A stretch of DNA of 12,355 nucleotides, from the NCBI GenBank assembly GCA_009885185.1, contig VFLF01000144.1, positions 1 to 12,355 on the forward strand, read 5' to 3'. Each line of letters opens with the position of its first letter. Within the stretch, counting starts at the first letter, position 1. The notes below the pieces were generated by a model. It made no database searches, was not told the origin of the DNA, and saw only the letters and a list, made by a program, of their open reading frames with translations. The position numbers were made by a program, and so were the translations under genes. Positions 5,607 through 12,355 of the stretch are shown here, one piece after another. The DNA is from Nitrosomonadales bacterium. GTDB lineage: Bacteria; Pseudomonadota; Gammaproteobacteria; Burkholderiales; SG8-41.

Positions 5607-7963
5607 GCTGCGCGTTCCGCCCTACTTGACGATGGGGTGTGAATGCTGCCGCGCAATATCTCCCGCACACGCTGCGGCGTCACCGGCAGTTGCATCACCG
5701 CGCCGGGGATGCCCAGTGCGTCGTCCACCGCCGAGGCGATGCACGCACCCACGCCGGTGATGCCGCCTTCGCCTGCGCCTTTGAGTCCCAGCGGATTGAG
5801 CGGACTCGGTGCATCTTCGGTAACCAGCATTTCCACCGGCGGCACTTCGTGCGCGGTGGGAATCAGGTAATCGGCGAAGGTTACCGACAGCGGCTGGCCG
5901 CGCTCGTCGTACAAAAATTCTTCGTAGAGCGCGCCACCCAGGCCCTGCGTAAAACCGCCGACCAACTGGCCTTCGACCAGCATCGGGTTGATCGCGCGGC
6001 CGATGTCGTAGCCCAGCAGATATCGCTCGACGTTCACCTGGCCGGTGCCGCGGTCGAGGTTGACCACGGCGATATGCACGCCGTACGGGTAGTTCATGTG
6101 GTCCGAGGTAAACCAGCCCAGCGCGGTCAGCCCCGGCTCACGTTCGCCGAGTGTTTTTGATGTCGGCTCCAGCGCTTTCGCCACGTCAGCGAGGCTCACG
6201 CCGATGCGGTCGGCGCTGCCTTTGCGGAAGACTTCGCCGTTGGCGATGTCGAGTTGATCTTCGGGCACGTTGAGCATCACGGATGCCATCTCCAGCGCCT
6301 TGGCGCGGGTTTTCCCCGCCGCCACATGCACCGCGGAGCCGGTCATCACGGTGGCGCGCGCGGCGTGCGCGCCGATGCCGTGGGTGATGCGGTCGGTGCG
6401 GCCATGCACCACGCGCACCTTACGGTAATCAACACCCAGCGTATCAGCGCACACCTGCGCCATCACGGTCTCGAAGCCCTGCCCCACCGATGCGCCGCCG
6501 GTGACTACCTCGACGTCTCCACCGACATCGACGGTGACATGCGCGCCGTCGCGCGGGCCGAGGCCGCTTTTTTCGAGGAAGATCGCGATGCCCACGCCCA
6601 CGGACTCGCCCGCCGCGCGCCGTCGGGCGATGTTCGCCTGCAATTCATTCCAGCCGATTTTGGCGAGGCATTTATCCAGCAGCAGCGCGTAATCGCCGGA
6701 ATCAAACTCCACGCTGTCGCCGAGCGCGCTCAAGGCGCGCGCATAGGGCATGGCGCTTTTGGGTATCAGATTGCGGCGGCGAATTTCGATGCGGTCGATG
6801 CCGAGCTTCGTCGCGATGGCATCCATCAAACGCTCACGCACGAACGTGCCTTCGTAGCGCCCCGGCGAGCGGTAAGTGGCCGACGGCGTTTTGTTGGTGA
6901 GCCGGTAATGGCCGGCGACGCGGTACGCGGCCACATGATATTGCGCCGGCAGCATGCCTGCGGTCATGTCCGCCGGGCGCGCGCCGTGCGTGCGCACGTA
7001 GGCGCCCTGATCGTGATAAAACACGTCGTCGATGGCGAGCAGCCGCCCGTCTTTATCCACCGCCGCGCGCACATGATGCGTCTGCTGGCGCGAGTGGTTG
7101 CACGCCATCAGGTTTTCGTAACGGTCCTCGATCCATTTCACCGGGCGATTCAGGCGCAGCGCGGCGAGGCACACCAGCGCGTCTTCGGGATACAGTTCGC
7201 CGCGCACGCCAAAGCCGCCGCCGACATGGCCTTCGTAAAGATGCACGCCCTGCGTCGGCCGGCCCAGAATTTTGGCGATACCGTCGCGCGTGCGGTGCGG
7301 CACTTTCGCCGCGCCGTACATCTCCACCACGTCGCGAAACGCATCGTAGCGCGCCACCGCGCCGCGGCATTCAAGCGGCACGCCGGAGTGGCGGCCGATT
7401 TTCAGATCAAGCTCGATCACCGCATGTGCTTTGGCAAACGCGGCATCGACATCACCGTAGCCCTTCTTCAGCACCAGCGGCTCGCTCATCACGCCATCGG
7501 CGAATTCGCCCAGCCCTGCCGCGGCATCCAGCAGCGGCGGCAATTCCTCGATTTCGATCTGCACCAATTCAGCGGCGTCTTCGGCGACATAGGCGTCTTC
7601 GGCGAACACCGCCGCCACCGGATCGCCGACGTAACGCACGCGGTCTTTGGCCAGGATGTACTGCAGATACGGATCAAGCCGCTGATCCGGCCCTTCGCGC
7701 AACTGAATCGGCGGCCGGTCCGCGATATCCGCGTGCGACCACACCGCCGCCACGCCGGGCAGCGCAGTTGCCTGCGACACATCGACACTCTTGATACGCC
7801 CGTGCGCCACCGGCGAGCGCACCATGCGCATGTGCAGTTGGTTGGGGAACGAAATATCATTGGCGTAGCGCCCCTGCCCGGTGACCAGCGGCAGGTCTTC
7901 AAGCCGCGTCACCGACTGGCCGAGGAGGCCGTTGCCGCGCACGAATTCGTGTTTAGCGCTCAT
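5579..7963 (-). CDS. Molybdenum hydroxylase large (molybdopterin-binding) subunit, CoxL/XdhB-like
   Basis: Catalytic subunit of a three-part xanthine-oxidase-family enzyme, 794 residues. It would hydroxylate a ring carbon or oxidise an aldehyde or CoA-linked substrate with water as oxygen donor. Seen: N-terminal GQSVTRLEDLPLVTGQGRYANDI typical of the aldehyde oxidase a/b hammerhead domain, HVGGGFG (246-252) in the cofactor-binding domain, TYRSPGR (363-369) at the active-site loop, and KGAGEGG with Glu732, the conserved base next to molybdenum. The active-site loop lacks the Cys of CO dehydrogenase (AYRCSFR), so CO oxidation is unlikely. Start 7963 has GGGAG four bases upstream and overlaps the preceding stop as ATGA, indicating translational coupling; a longer reading from 8050 adds 29 residues inside the previous gene. 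The last 17 or so residues (Ser-Ala-Arg rich) are an atypical tail that runs into the RNA gene. Confidence 0.95.
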   Translation of the reverse strand: MSAKHEFVRGNGLLGQSVTRLEDLPLVTGQGRYANDISFPNQLHMRMVRSPVAHGRIKSVDVSQATALPGVAAVWSHADIADRPPIQLREGPDQRLDPYLQYILAKDRVRYVGDPVAAVFAEDAYVAEDAAELVQIEIEELPPLLDAAAGLGEFADGVMSEPLVLKKGYGDVDAAFAKAHAVIELDLKIGRHSGVPLECRGAVARYDAFRDVVEMYGAAKVPHRTRDGIAKILGRPTQGVHLYEGHVGGGFGVRGELYPEDALVCLAALRLNRPVKWIEDRYENLMACNHSRQQTHHVRAAVDKDGRLLAIDDVFYHDQGAYVRTHGARPADMTAGMLPAQYHVAAYRVAGHYRLTNKTPSATYRSPGRYEGTFVRERLMDAIATKLGIDRIEIRRRNLIPKSAMPYARALSALGDSVEFDSGDYALLLDKCLAKIGWNELQANIARRRAAGESVGVGIAIFLEKSGLGPRDGAHVTVDVGGDVEVVTGGASVGQGFETVMAQVCADTLGVDYRKVRVVHGRTDRITHGIGAHAARATVMTGSAVHVAAGKTRAKALEMASVMLNVPEDQLDIANGEVFRKGSADRIGVSLADVAKALEPTSKTLGEREPGLTALGWFTSDHMNYPYGVHIAVVNLDRGTGQVNVERYLLGYDIGRAINPMLVEGQLVGGFTQGLGGALYEEFLYDERGQPLSVTFADYLIPTAHEVPPVEMLVTEDAPSPLNPLGLKGAGEGGITGVGACIASAVDDALGIPGAVMQLPVTPQRVREILRGSIHTPSSSRAERAAVPPLCRDA

Positions 7964-8454
7964 GCCGCTCCCGCCTTCCGCGGCGCGCCGATCGCACCGG
8001 CCACCGCGCAAACCGCCTTGATAATGTTGACGTAGCCGGTGCAGCGGCACAGGTTTGCCGACAGCGCGTCGCGCACGTCGTCTTCCGTGGCTTCAGGTTT
8101 GGTTTCCAGCAGATGCACCGCCAGCATCAGAAACCCCGGCGTGCAAAAGCCGCATTGCAGCGCATGGTGGTCGATGAACGCCTGCTGCAATTTATGCAGC
8201 ACGCCATCTGACGCGAGACCCTCGACCGTGCGGATGGATGCGCCATCGGCCTGCACGCCGAGCATCAGGCACGCGCGCACCGGCTCGCCGTCTACCAGCA
8301 CCGTGCATGCGCCGCACACGCCATGCTCGCAGCCCAGGTGCGTGCCGGTGAGCGCGCAGTCTTCGCGGATCACATCGGCCAGCGTACGGCGCGGCTCCAC
8401 GCACACAAATCTATCTATGTTATTGATTTTAAAGGTTATTTCTTTTTTTATCAC
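7960..8454 (-). CDS. Molybdenum hydroxylase small subunit, 2Fe-2S protein (CoxS-like)
   Basis: Electron-transfer subunit of 164 residues that passes electrons from the molybdenum site to FAD through two [2Fe-2S] clusters. Seen: plant-ferredoxin-type cluster with Cys42, Cys47, Cys50 and Cys62, and the second cluster with Cys101, Cys104, Cys136 and Cys138 (CGFC and CRCTGY). The order and spacing fit the CoxS/XdhC-type small subunits. The start is GTG at 8454, with GGAG (complement of 8462-8465) seven bases upstream; the GTGA overlaps the stop of the FAD subunit. The first dozen or so codons are strikingly AT-rich (ATA, AAA, TTT, AAT) against a very GC-rich background. It is the middle gene of the operon, 4-bp overlaps on both sides. 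Confidence 0.96.
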   Translation of the reverse strand: MIKKEITFKINNIDRFVCVEPRRTLADVIREDCALTGTHLGCEHGVCGACTVLVDGEPVRACLMLGVQADGASIRTVEGLASDGVLHKLQQAFIDHHALQCGFCTPGFLMLAVHLLETKPEATEDDVRDALSANLCRCTGYVNIIKAVCAVAGAIGAPRKAGAA

Positions 8455-9311
8455 AAGACATCTCCAGCAGCGTCCCGCAACGCGCGCAACACCATCGCGC
8501 GTGCGGCATCGCGCCGGTAGCCGGTGTCGTAACGAATATCGCCCAAGGGTGAAAGCGCTTTCGCGGCGGCATCGGCCACGGTCTCGAACACGGCGGCCCG
8601 CGCGGGCTGGCCGCGCATGGCGGCCTCGGCTTCACTCATGCGGCGCGGACGATCTTCCACGCCGCCCACGCCCACGCGCGGGTTGTGCATCAGGCCATCG
8701 CGCAACTCATACGTCACCAGCGCCATCGCAATCGCAAAGTCGCCCGCGCGCCGGCTGAATTCGCCGAATCCGGTGCGCGTGCCGGCGTCAAGCAGCGGCA
8801 GGCGCGCTTCGATCAGCAGTTCGCCGCCGCGCAGCGCGGTCATCATTGGCCCCTCGAAAAACGCATCGGCGTCCACCTCGCGCCGTCCACCGGCGCTGGC
8901 GATCACCATGCGCGCGGACAAGGTTGCCGCCGCGAGACACCACTCCGCCGCCGGATCGGCTTGCGCGAGGCTACCGCAAAACGTGCCGCGCGTACGTATC
9001 GGGTAATGCGCGATGTGCCGCGCCACGCGCGCGAGCACGCGGCCGAGCGGCCCGTTTTCGGCGGGGCGCTCTAACGCGGCGTGGCGCACACACGCGCCGA
9101 TCACCAGCGCGTTGTTTTCAACGCGCAGGCGCGCAAGCTCCGCGATGCCGTTGATGTCGATCAGATGCGCCGGGCGCGCAAGCCGCAGCGCCATCGTCGG
9201 CAACAGGCTTTGTCCGCCGGCGAGCACAACGCCGTCAGCCATGCCAGCCAGCGCCGCCAGCGCGGCGTCCAGCGTTGCGGGCGTGTGATATTCAAATGGA
9301 GCGGGTTTCAT
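8451..9311 (-). CDS. Molybdenum hydroxylase medium subunit, FAD-binding (CoxM-like)
   Basis: FAD-binding subunit of 286 residues that takes electrons from the iron-sulfur subunit and passes them to the final acceptor. Seen: N-terminal KPAPFEYHTPATLDAAL, the first FAD motif AGGQSLLP (31-38), and the second motif TRGTFCGSLAQADPAAEW (107-124), a variant of the usual RGTIGGSLAHADPAAE with Phe-Cys-Gly replacing Ile-Gly-Gly and Gln replacing His. The C-terminal domain ends about residue 286 with ALRDAAGDVL. The gene is first in the operon; a weak -10 TAGAAT (complement of 9345-9350) lies about 34 bases upstream, with no clear -35. No obvious Shine-Dalgarno precedes the ATG. No CoxD/CoxF/XdhC maturation gene is in the window. 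Confidence 0.95.
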   Translation of the reverse strand: MKPAPFEYHTPATLDAALAALAGMADGVVLAGGQSLLPTMALRLARPAHLIDINGIAELARLRVENNALVIGACVRHAALERPAENGPLGRVLARVARHIAHYPIRTRGTFCGSLAQADPAAEWCLAAATLSARMVIASAGGRREVDADAFFEGPMMTALRGGELLIEARLPLLDAGTRTGFGEFSRRAGDFAIAMALVTYELRDGLMHNPRVGVGGVEDRPRRMSEAEAAMRGQPARAAVFETVADAAAKALSPLGDIRYDTGYRRDAARAMVLRALRDAAGDVL

Positions 9312-9372
9312 GGCAGCGGCGCCCGAGGAGTGAAAAGCCGGAGAATTCTAGCACGCACGTACTGCCGCCCCC

Positions 9373-9403
9373 GCCCGGCGCGCCCTGTCGCCCGGCGCGC
9401 CCT
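9373..9403. repeat. Direct repeat of 14 bp, two copies
   Basis: GCCCGGCGCGCCCT occurs at 9373-9386 and again at 9390-9403, separated by GTC (17-bp period). It lies in the 127-bp gap between the divergent FAD-subunit and Bug 5 genes, upstream of the likely Bug 5 start. Confidence 0.7.
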
Positions 9404-9415
9404 TGTGCGCCGGGC
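9390..9415 (+). promoter_or_regulatory. Perfect 9-bp hairpin upstream of Bug receptor 5
   Basis: GCCCGGCGC (9390-9398), 8-base loop, GCGCCGGGC (9407-9415). It ends 23 bases before the ATG at 9439, so it could be a 5'-leader structure or an operator. It has no following T run, so it is not a normal terminator. The first copy of the direct repeat can pair with the same right arm, giving two alternative hairpins. Confidence 0.4.
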
Positions 9416-9438
9416 TCGAACCGGTGCAAACTATCAAC

Positions 9439-10410
9439 ATGCCTATCGGTCATCACGTCGCCATTCCCGCCACGGTTGCGCTGTGCTTCGCCACCAGCGC
9501 CGGCGCGCAGAGCTACCCCGCCAAACCCATCCGCGTGGTGGTGGCGTTCGCGCCCGGCGGCATCGCCGACTTCGCGGCGCGCAGCGTCACGGCGAAATTG
9601 TCCGATGCGTTCGGCGTGCCGGTGGTGGTGGACAACCGCGCCGGCGCGGGCGGCATCACCGGTGCGCAGATCGTGGCAACATCGCCGCCGGACGGCTACA
9701 CGCTGCTGGTCACCAGCATTTCTCACACCATCAATCCGCATGTGAACCGCCGCATGCCTTTCGACGCCGCGCGCGACTTTGCCGCGGTGACGCTACTGCT
9801 CGACGCGCCGAACATTCTGACCGTGCATCCGTCGCTGCCGGTGAAATCGGTGCGCGAGTTGATCGCGCTGGCGCGCGCGCGGCCCGGCCAGATCGCCTAC
9901 GCCTCGTCGGGCAACGGCACCTCGACGCATCTCTCCGGCGAGTTGTTCAAGTCGCTGGCGAAAATCGATCTGCTGCACGTGCCGTACAAAGGTGGCGGCC
10001 CGGCGGTGGTCGATCTTCTCGGCGGCCATGTGCAGATGATGTTTTCCACCCTGCCCACGGTGCTGCAGCAAGTGCGCGCGACGCGCCTGCGTGGTCTGGC
10101 GGTCACCGGCGGCAAGCGCTTCGCCGCGGCGAACGAGTTTCCGACCATGATCGAATCCGGCGTGGCGGGCTACGAGGTCAGCGGCTGGAGCGGCCTGTTC
10201 GCACCCGCCGGCACGCCGCGCGACGCGGTGAACCGCATCGCCGCTGAATCCGTGAAAATTCTGCGCGCGCCTGAACTGAAGGAACGTTTCGCCGTGCAGG
10301 GCGCCGAGCCGGCGGGCAACACGCCCGAGGAATTCACAGCCTTCGTGCTGGCGGAACTGGCGAAATGGAAAAAAGTGGTGGACGCCAGCGGCATGCGCGC
10401 CGATCCTTGA
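9439..10410 (+). CDS. Bug/TctC-family periplasmic receptor 5
   Basis: Periplasmic receptor of 323 residues from the ATG at 9439. Seen: signal peptide with likely cleavage after Ala-Gly-Ala near residue 23, then QSYPAKPIRVVV, first ligand loop FAPGGIAD, second loop DNRAGAGG (Ala in place of the usual Pro), PDGYTLLV, HVPYKGGGP, FPTMIESGV and the C-terminal AKWKKVVDASGM. The ATG was chosen because it starts a clean signal peptide; a TTG start at 9403 lies inside a hairpin and adds 12 residues that do not look like a signal sequence. The ribosome site is weak. Receptor 6 starts 5 bases after this stop, so the two are very likely one transcript. It shares the AFAPGGIAD loop with receptor 2. Confidence 0.95.
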   Translation: MPIGHHVAIPATVALCFATSAGAQSYPAKPIRVVVAFAPGGIADFAARSVTAKLSDAFGVPVVVDNRAGAGGITGAQIVATSPPDGYTLLVTSISHTINPHVNRRMPFDAARDFAAVTLLLDAPNILTVHPSLPVKSVRELIALARARPGQIAYASSGNGTSTHLSGELFKSLAKIDLLHVPYKGGGPAVVDLLGGHVQMMFSTLPTVLQQVRATRLRGLAVTGGKRFAAANEFPTMIESGVAGYEVSGWSGLFAPAGTPRDAVNRIAAESVKILRAPELKERFAVQGAEPAGNTPEEFTAFVLAELAKWKKVVDASGMRADP

Positions 10411-10415
10411 TCCGC

Positions 10416-11393
10416 ATGGACATGACCATCAAAACCGCGCTGGTGATTTGCATCGTGACGGGCAGCGTCATTACCGCGAAACTTGCCGCCGCGCAAGAGT
10501 ATCCGGTCAAACCGGTAAGGTTAATCGTGCCGTTCCCGCCGGGCGGCCCGACCGATATCGTCGGGCGCGCAACCGCCGAAGCATTGTCGCGGGCATGGAA
10601 GATGCAGATCATCGCGGATAACCGCCCCGGCGCGGGCGGCAACGTCGGCTCCGAACAATGCGCAAAGTCGGCGCCGGACGGCTACACCATGTGCATCATT
10701 TCGATTGCCCAGACCATCTCGCTTTCGCTCTACACGAAACTCCCCATCGATCCGCGCCGGGACTTCGCGCACGTGACGCTGCTCGCAACGCTGCCGAGCC
10801 TGCTGCTCGCGCACCCGTCACTGCCGGTGAAGAATGTGCGTGAACTGGTGACGCTCGCCAAAACGCGCCCGGGCGCGCTCAATTATGCTTCCGGCGGCAT
10901 CGGCACCAGCTCGCAACTGCTGATGGAAATGTTCAAACAATATGGCGGCGTGAACATTACGCACATCCCGTACAAGGGCACGGGGCCAGCGCTGGTCGAC
11001 CAGATAGCCGGCGCCATCGAAGTCGCGTTCAGCACGGTCATCGCCGCGCAGCCTTATGTGAAAGCCGGCAGGCTGCGTGCGCTTGGAATATCCACCCGAG
11101 AACGTTTTGCGCCCATGCCCGACGTGCCTGCCATCGACGAAGCCGGACTCAAGGGTTTCGACGGCGGCTCCTGGCAGGGCCTGGTGATGCCGGCGGGCAC
11201 GCCGCGCGAGATCGTCCACAAAATCAATGCTGAACTGGTGAAGATACTGGGCACGCCCGAGATGAAGGAAAAATCCTTCGCCCTCGGCGCGATTGCGGCG
11301 AGCAATTCGCCGGAAGCCTTCACCGCCTTCATCAAAAGCGAAGCCGACAAATGGGCGAAAGTGGTCAAGGCCGCCGGCATACGCGGCGAGTAA
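10416..11393 (+). CDS. Bug/TctC-family periplasmic receptor 6
   Basis: Periplasmic receptor of 325 residues. Seen: signal peptide MDMTIKTALV with hydrophobic core and likely cleavage after Ala-Ala-Ala near residue 26, then QEYPVKPVRLIV, first ligand loop FPPGGPTD, second loop DNRPGAGG, PDGYTMC, HIPYKGTGPALVDQ, MPDVPAIDEAGL and the C-terminal KWAKVVKAAGI. The start at 10416 is 5 bases after the receptor 5 stop, with no Shine-Dalgarno of its own, so translation is probably coupled; ATG at 10422 is the alternative, and a longer reading from 10365 overlaps receptor 5 and lacks a signal peptide at the N-terminus. It is convergent with the second UbiD gene, 51 bp away. The first loop is identical to that of receptor 4. 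Confidence 0.95.
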   Translation: MDMTIKTALVICIVTGSVITAKLAAAQEYPVKPVRLIVPFPPGGPTDIVGRATAEALSRAWKMQIIADNRPGAGGNVGSEQCAKSAPDGYTMCIISIAQTISLSLYTKLPIDPRRDFAHVTLLATLPSLLLAHPSLPVKNVRELVTLAKTRPGALNYASGGIGTSSQLLMEMFKQYGGVNITHIPYKGTGPALVDQIAGAIEVAFSTVIAAQPYVKAGRLRALGISTRERFAPMPDVPAIDEAGLKGFDGGSWQGLVMPAGTPREIVHKINAELVKILGTPEMKEKSFALGAIAASNSPEAFTAFIKSEADKWAKVVKAAGIRGE

Positions 11394-11444
11394 TCCGGCG
11401 CGGCGGCCGGGTCGCTTGATTTCACACCCGCCCCGAAGTCGGCG

Positions 11445-12355
11445 TCACGAACCCTTCGGCAGAAATGGGCCGAACTTTGATCGCACGAGTTCTTCCACCT
11501 CCTGACTGGCACGCACTACGAGCGGAAAAGTGTCGCGACGGGCAAACGGCTTGCAGGCGTCGATCACCACGCGGGCGTTGCGCGGGTCCTTTTCCGAGTA
11601 CGCCATGGGATCAAGCGCCGAGCTCCAACAGCCGCGCAGTATCTCCATCCCTTCGCGCGGATCGAATCGCGTACACATCGCCCAGATCACCTTGTCGATG
11701 TCGGCCGGGTTGATGTCATCATCCACCACCACCACGAAACGGTTGACGTAGGCGCCGGCGTGGCATTGCGACGCGATCAGTCCGGCCTGCTTGGAATGGC
11801 CCGCGTACATCTGTTTGATCGCGACCGTGAGCCACAGCCGGCTGCCGCCCGCGGCATGCGACCAAACGCCTTTCACTTCGGGAACGCCCGCGGCCTCGAG
11901 CTGGTTCCATACCGCGCCCGACCGATAAGAGCCGCGATAAAACGAATCATCGTCCGGCGGAATGCCGGGAATCGCGCCAAGCAGAATCGGGTTGTTGCGG
12001 TACATCATTGTTTCAACGTGGATCGCAGGCTCTTTTTTCAAGCCGCCGGCGTAGTAGCCGGTCCACTCGCCGAGCGGGCCTTCGTCGATGCGATCGTTAG
12101 GATGGATAAACCCCTCGAAGGCGATCTCGGCGTGCGCCGGTATCGGCAGGCCGGTCTTCGGCCCCAGGATCACCTGCACCGGTTCGCCGATGAGTCCGCC
12201 AGCCGCGTCGTATTCGTTCTTGCCATGCGGGATTTCGAGGCCCGCGATCATGAACAGCGCCGGATGCATGCCGCACACCACCGCGACCGGACAGGGTTGG
12301 CCGCGCTGGTGATATTTTTTTTGGATCATGTCGCCGTGCTTGCCCTTGGAGCACA
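11445..12355 (-). CDS. UbiD-family decarboxylase 2 (N-terminus outside the window)
   Basis: C-terminal 302 or so codons of a second prFMN-dependent decarboxylase. Reading continues through the window edge: eight codons before the internal Met at 12329 encode CSKGKHGD, matching the conserved GKHG segment of the first enzyme, so the true start is outside. Seen: NEYDAAGG with the likely Glu metal ligand, EGPLGEWTGYY with the two catalytic-network Glu residues, and shared C-terminal blocks such as WAMCTRFDP and RVVIDACKP. The Asn and Arg of the NLGAYR-type motif lie upstream of the window. The segment after KHG reads DMIQKKYHQRG instead of RIHRDKYFERG and the middle region (IPGIPPDDDSFYRG) is unlike the first enzyme, so the substrate likely differs. 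Convergent with receptor 6. Confidence 0.93.
   Translation of the reverse strand, partial: CSKGKHGDMIQKKYHQRGQPCPVAVVCGMHPALFMIAGLEIPHGKNEYDAAGGLIGEPVQVILGPKTGLPIPAHAEIAFEGFIHPNDRIDEGPLGEWTGYYAGGLKKEPAIHVETMMYRNNPILLGAIPGIPPDDDSFYRGSYRSGAVWNQLEAAGVPEVKGVWSHAAGGSRLWLTVAIKQMYAGHSKQAGLIASQCHAGAYVNRFVVVVDDDINPADIDKVIWAMCTRFDPREGMEILRGCWSSALDPMAYSEKDPRNARVVIDACKPFARRDTFPLVVRASQEVEELVRSKFGPFLPKGS

Noticed and set aside
6254..8035. Plus-strand 593-codon open reading frame
   Set aside because: It is antisense to the well-supported molybdopterin and iron-sulfur subunit genes; its His/Arg/Ala-rich composition is what the complement of GC-rich coding DNA gives.
7964..8050. Upstream start for the molybdopterin subunit at 8050
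   Set aside because: Adds 29 Arg/Gly-rich residues read out of frame within the iron-sulfur subunit gene; the ATGA overlap and GGGAG favour 7963.
5579..9311. Assignment as aerobic CO dehydrogenase (coxMSL)
   Set aside because: The active-site loop lacks the diagnostic AYRCSFR sequence; only the general family is supported.
9081..10247. Plus-strand 388-codon open reading frame
   Set aside because: Very Arg-rich, out of frame with Bug receptor 5 and antisense to the FAD subunit; no family motif.
1..12355. Mobile elements, CRISPR arrays, tRNAs
   Set aside because: No transposase, integrase, regularly spaced repeat array or cloverleaf was seen on either strand.

Overview
The window is GC-rich, densely coding DNA of a type typical of Betaproteobacteria, most likely Burkholderiales. 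The main sign is six periplasmic receptors of the Bug/TctC family (Bordetella uptake gene; tripartite tricarboxylate transporter receptors) in 12 kb, an expansion characteristic of Bordetella, Cupriavidus, Variovorax and relatives. No phage, insertion sequence, tRNA or CRISPR array is visible.

Layout: (1) 1-635 (-), the N-terminal part of Bug receptor 1, divergent from Bug 2 at 714-1673 (+); the 78-bp gap carries a dyad of the T-N11-A type used by LysR regulators. (2) 1700-2692 (-), Bug 3, divergent from a complete UbiD-family decarboxylase at 2791-4269 (+), with overlapping face-to-face promoters between them. (3) 4391-5353 (-), Bug 4. (4) About 5456-5620 (+), a promoter followed by a highly structured segment containing the core of signal recognition particle RNA, ending against the 3' end of the next operon. 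(5) 5579-9311 (-), a three-gene molybdenum hydroxylase operon (FAD subunit, 2Fe-2S subunit, molybdopterin subunit) with 4-bp overlapping junctions. (6) 9439-11393 (+), Bug 5 and Bug 6 in tandem. (7) 11445-12355 (-), the C-terminal part of a second UbiD-family decarboxylase, convergent with Bug 6 and running out of the window.

Read together, this looks like an accessory catabolic region for aromatic or heteroaromatic carboxylates. Bug receptors would capture the carboxylate in the periplasm, UbiD-type enzymes with prenylated FMN would remove a carboxyl group, and the xanthine-oxidase-family enzyme would hydroxylate a ring or oxidise an aldehyde or CoA-linked substrate. That pathway is inference: no TctA/TctB membrane subunits, no UbiX, no molybdenum cofactor maturation gene, no CoA ligase and no regulator gene lies in the window, and no substrate can be read from sequence alone. 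The enzyme and receptor family assignments are strong; the RNA gene and the regulatory sites are moderate to weak.
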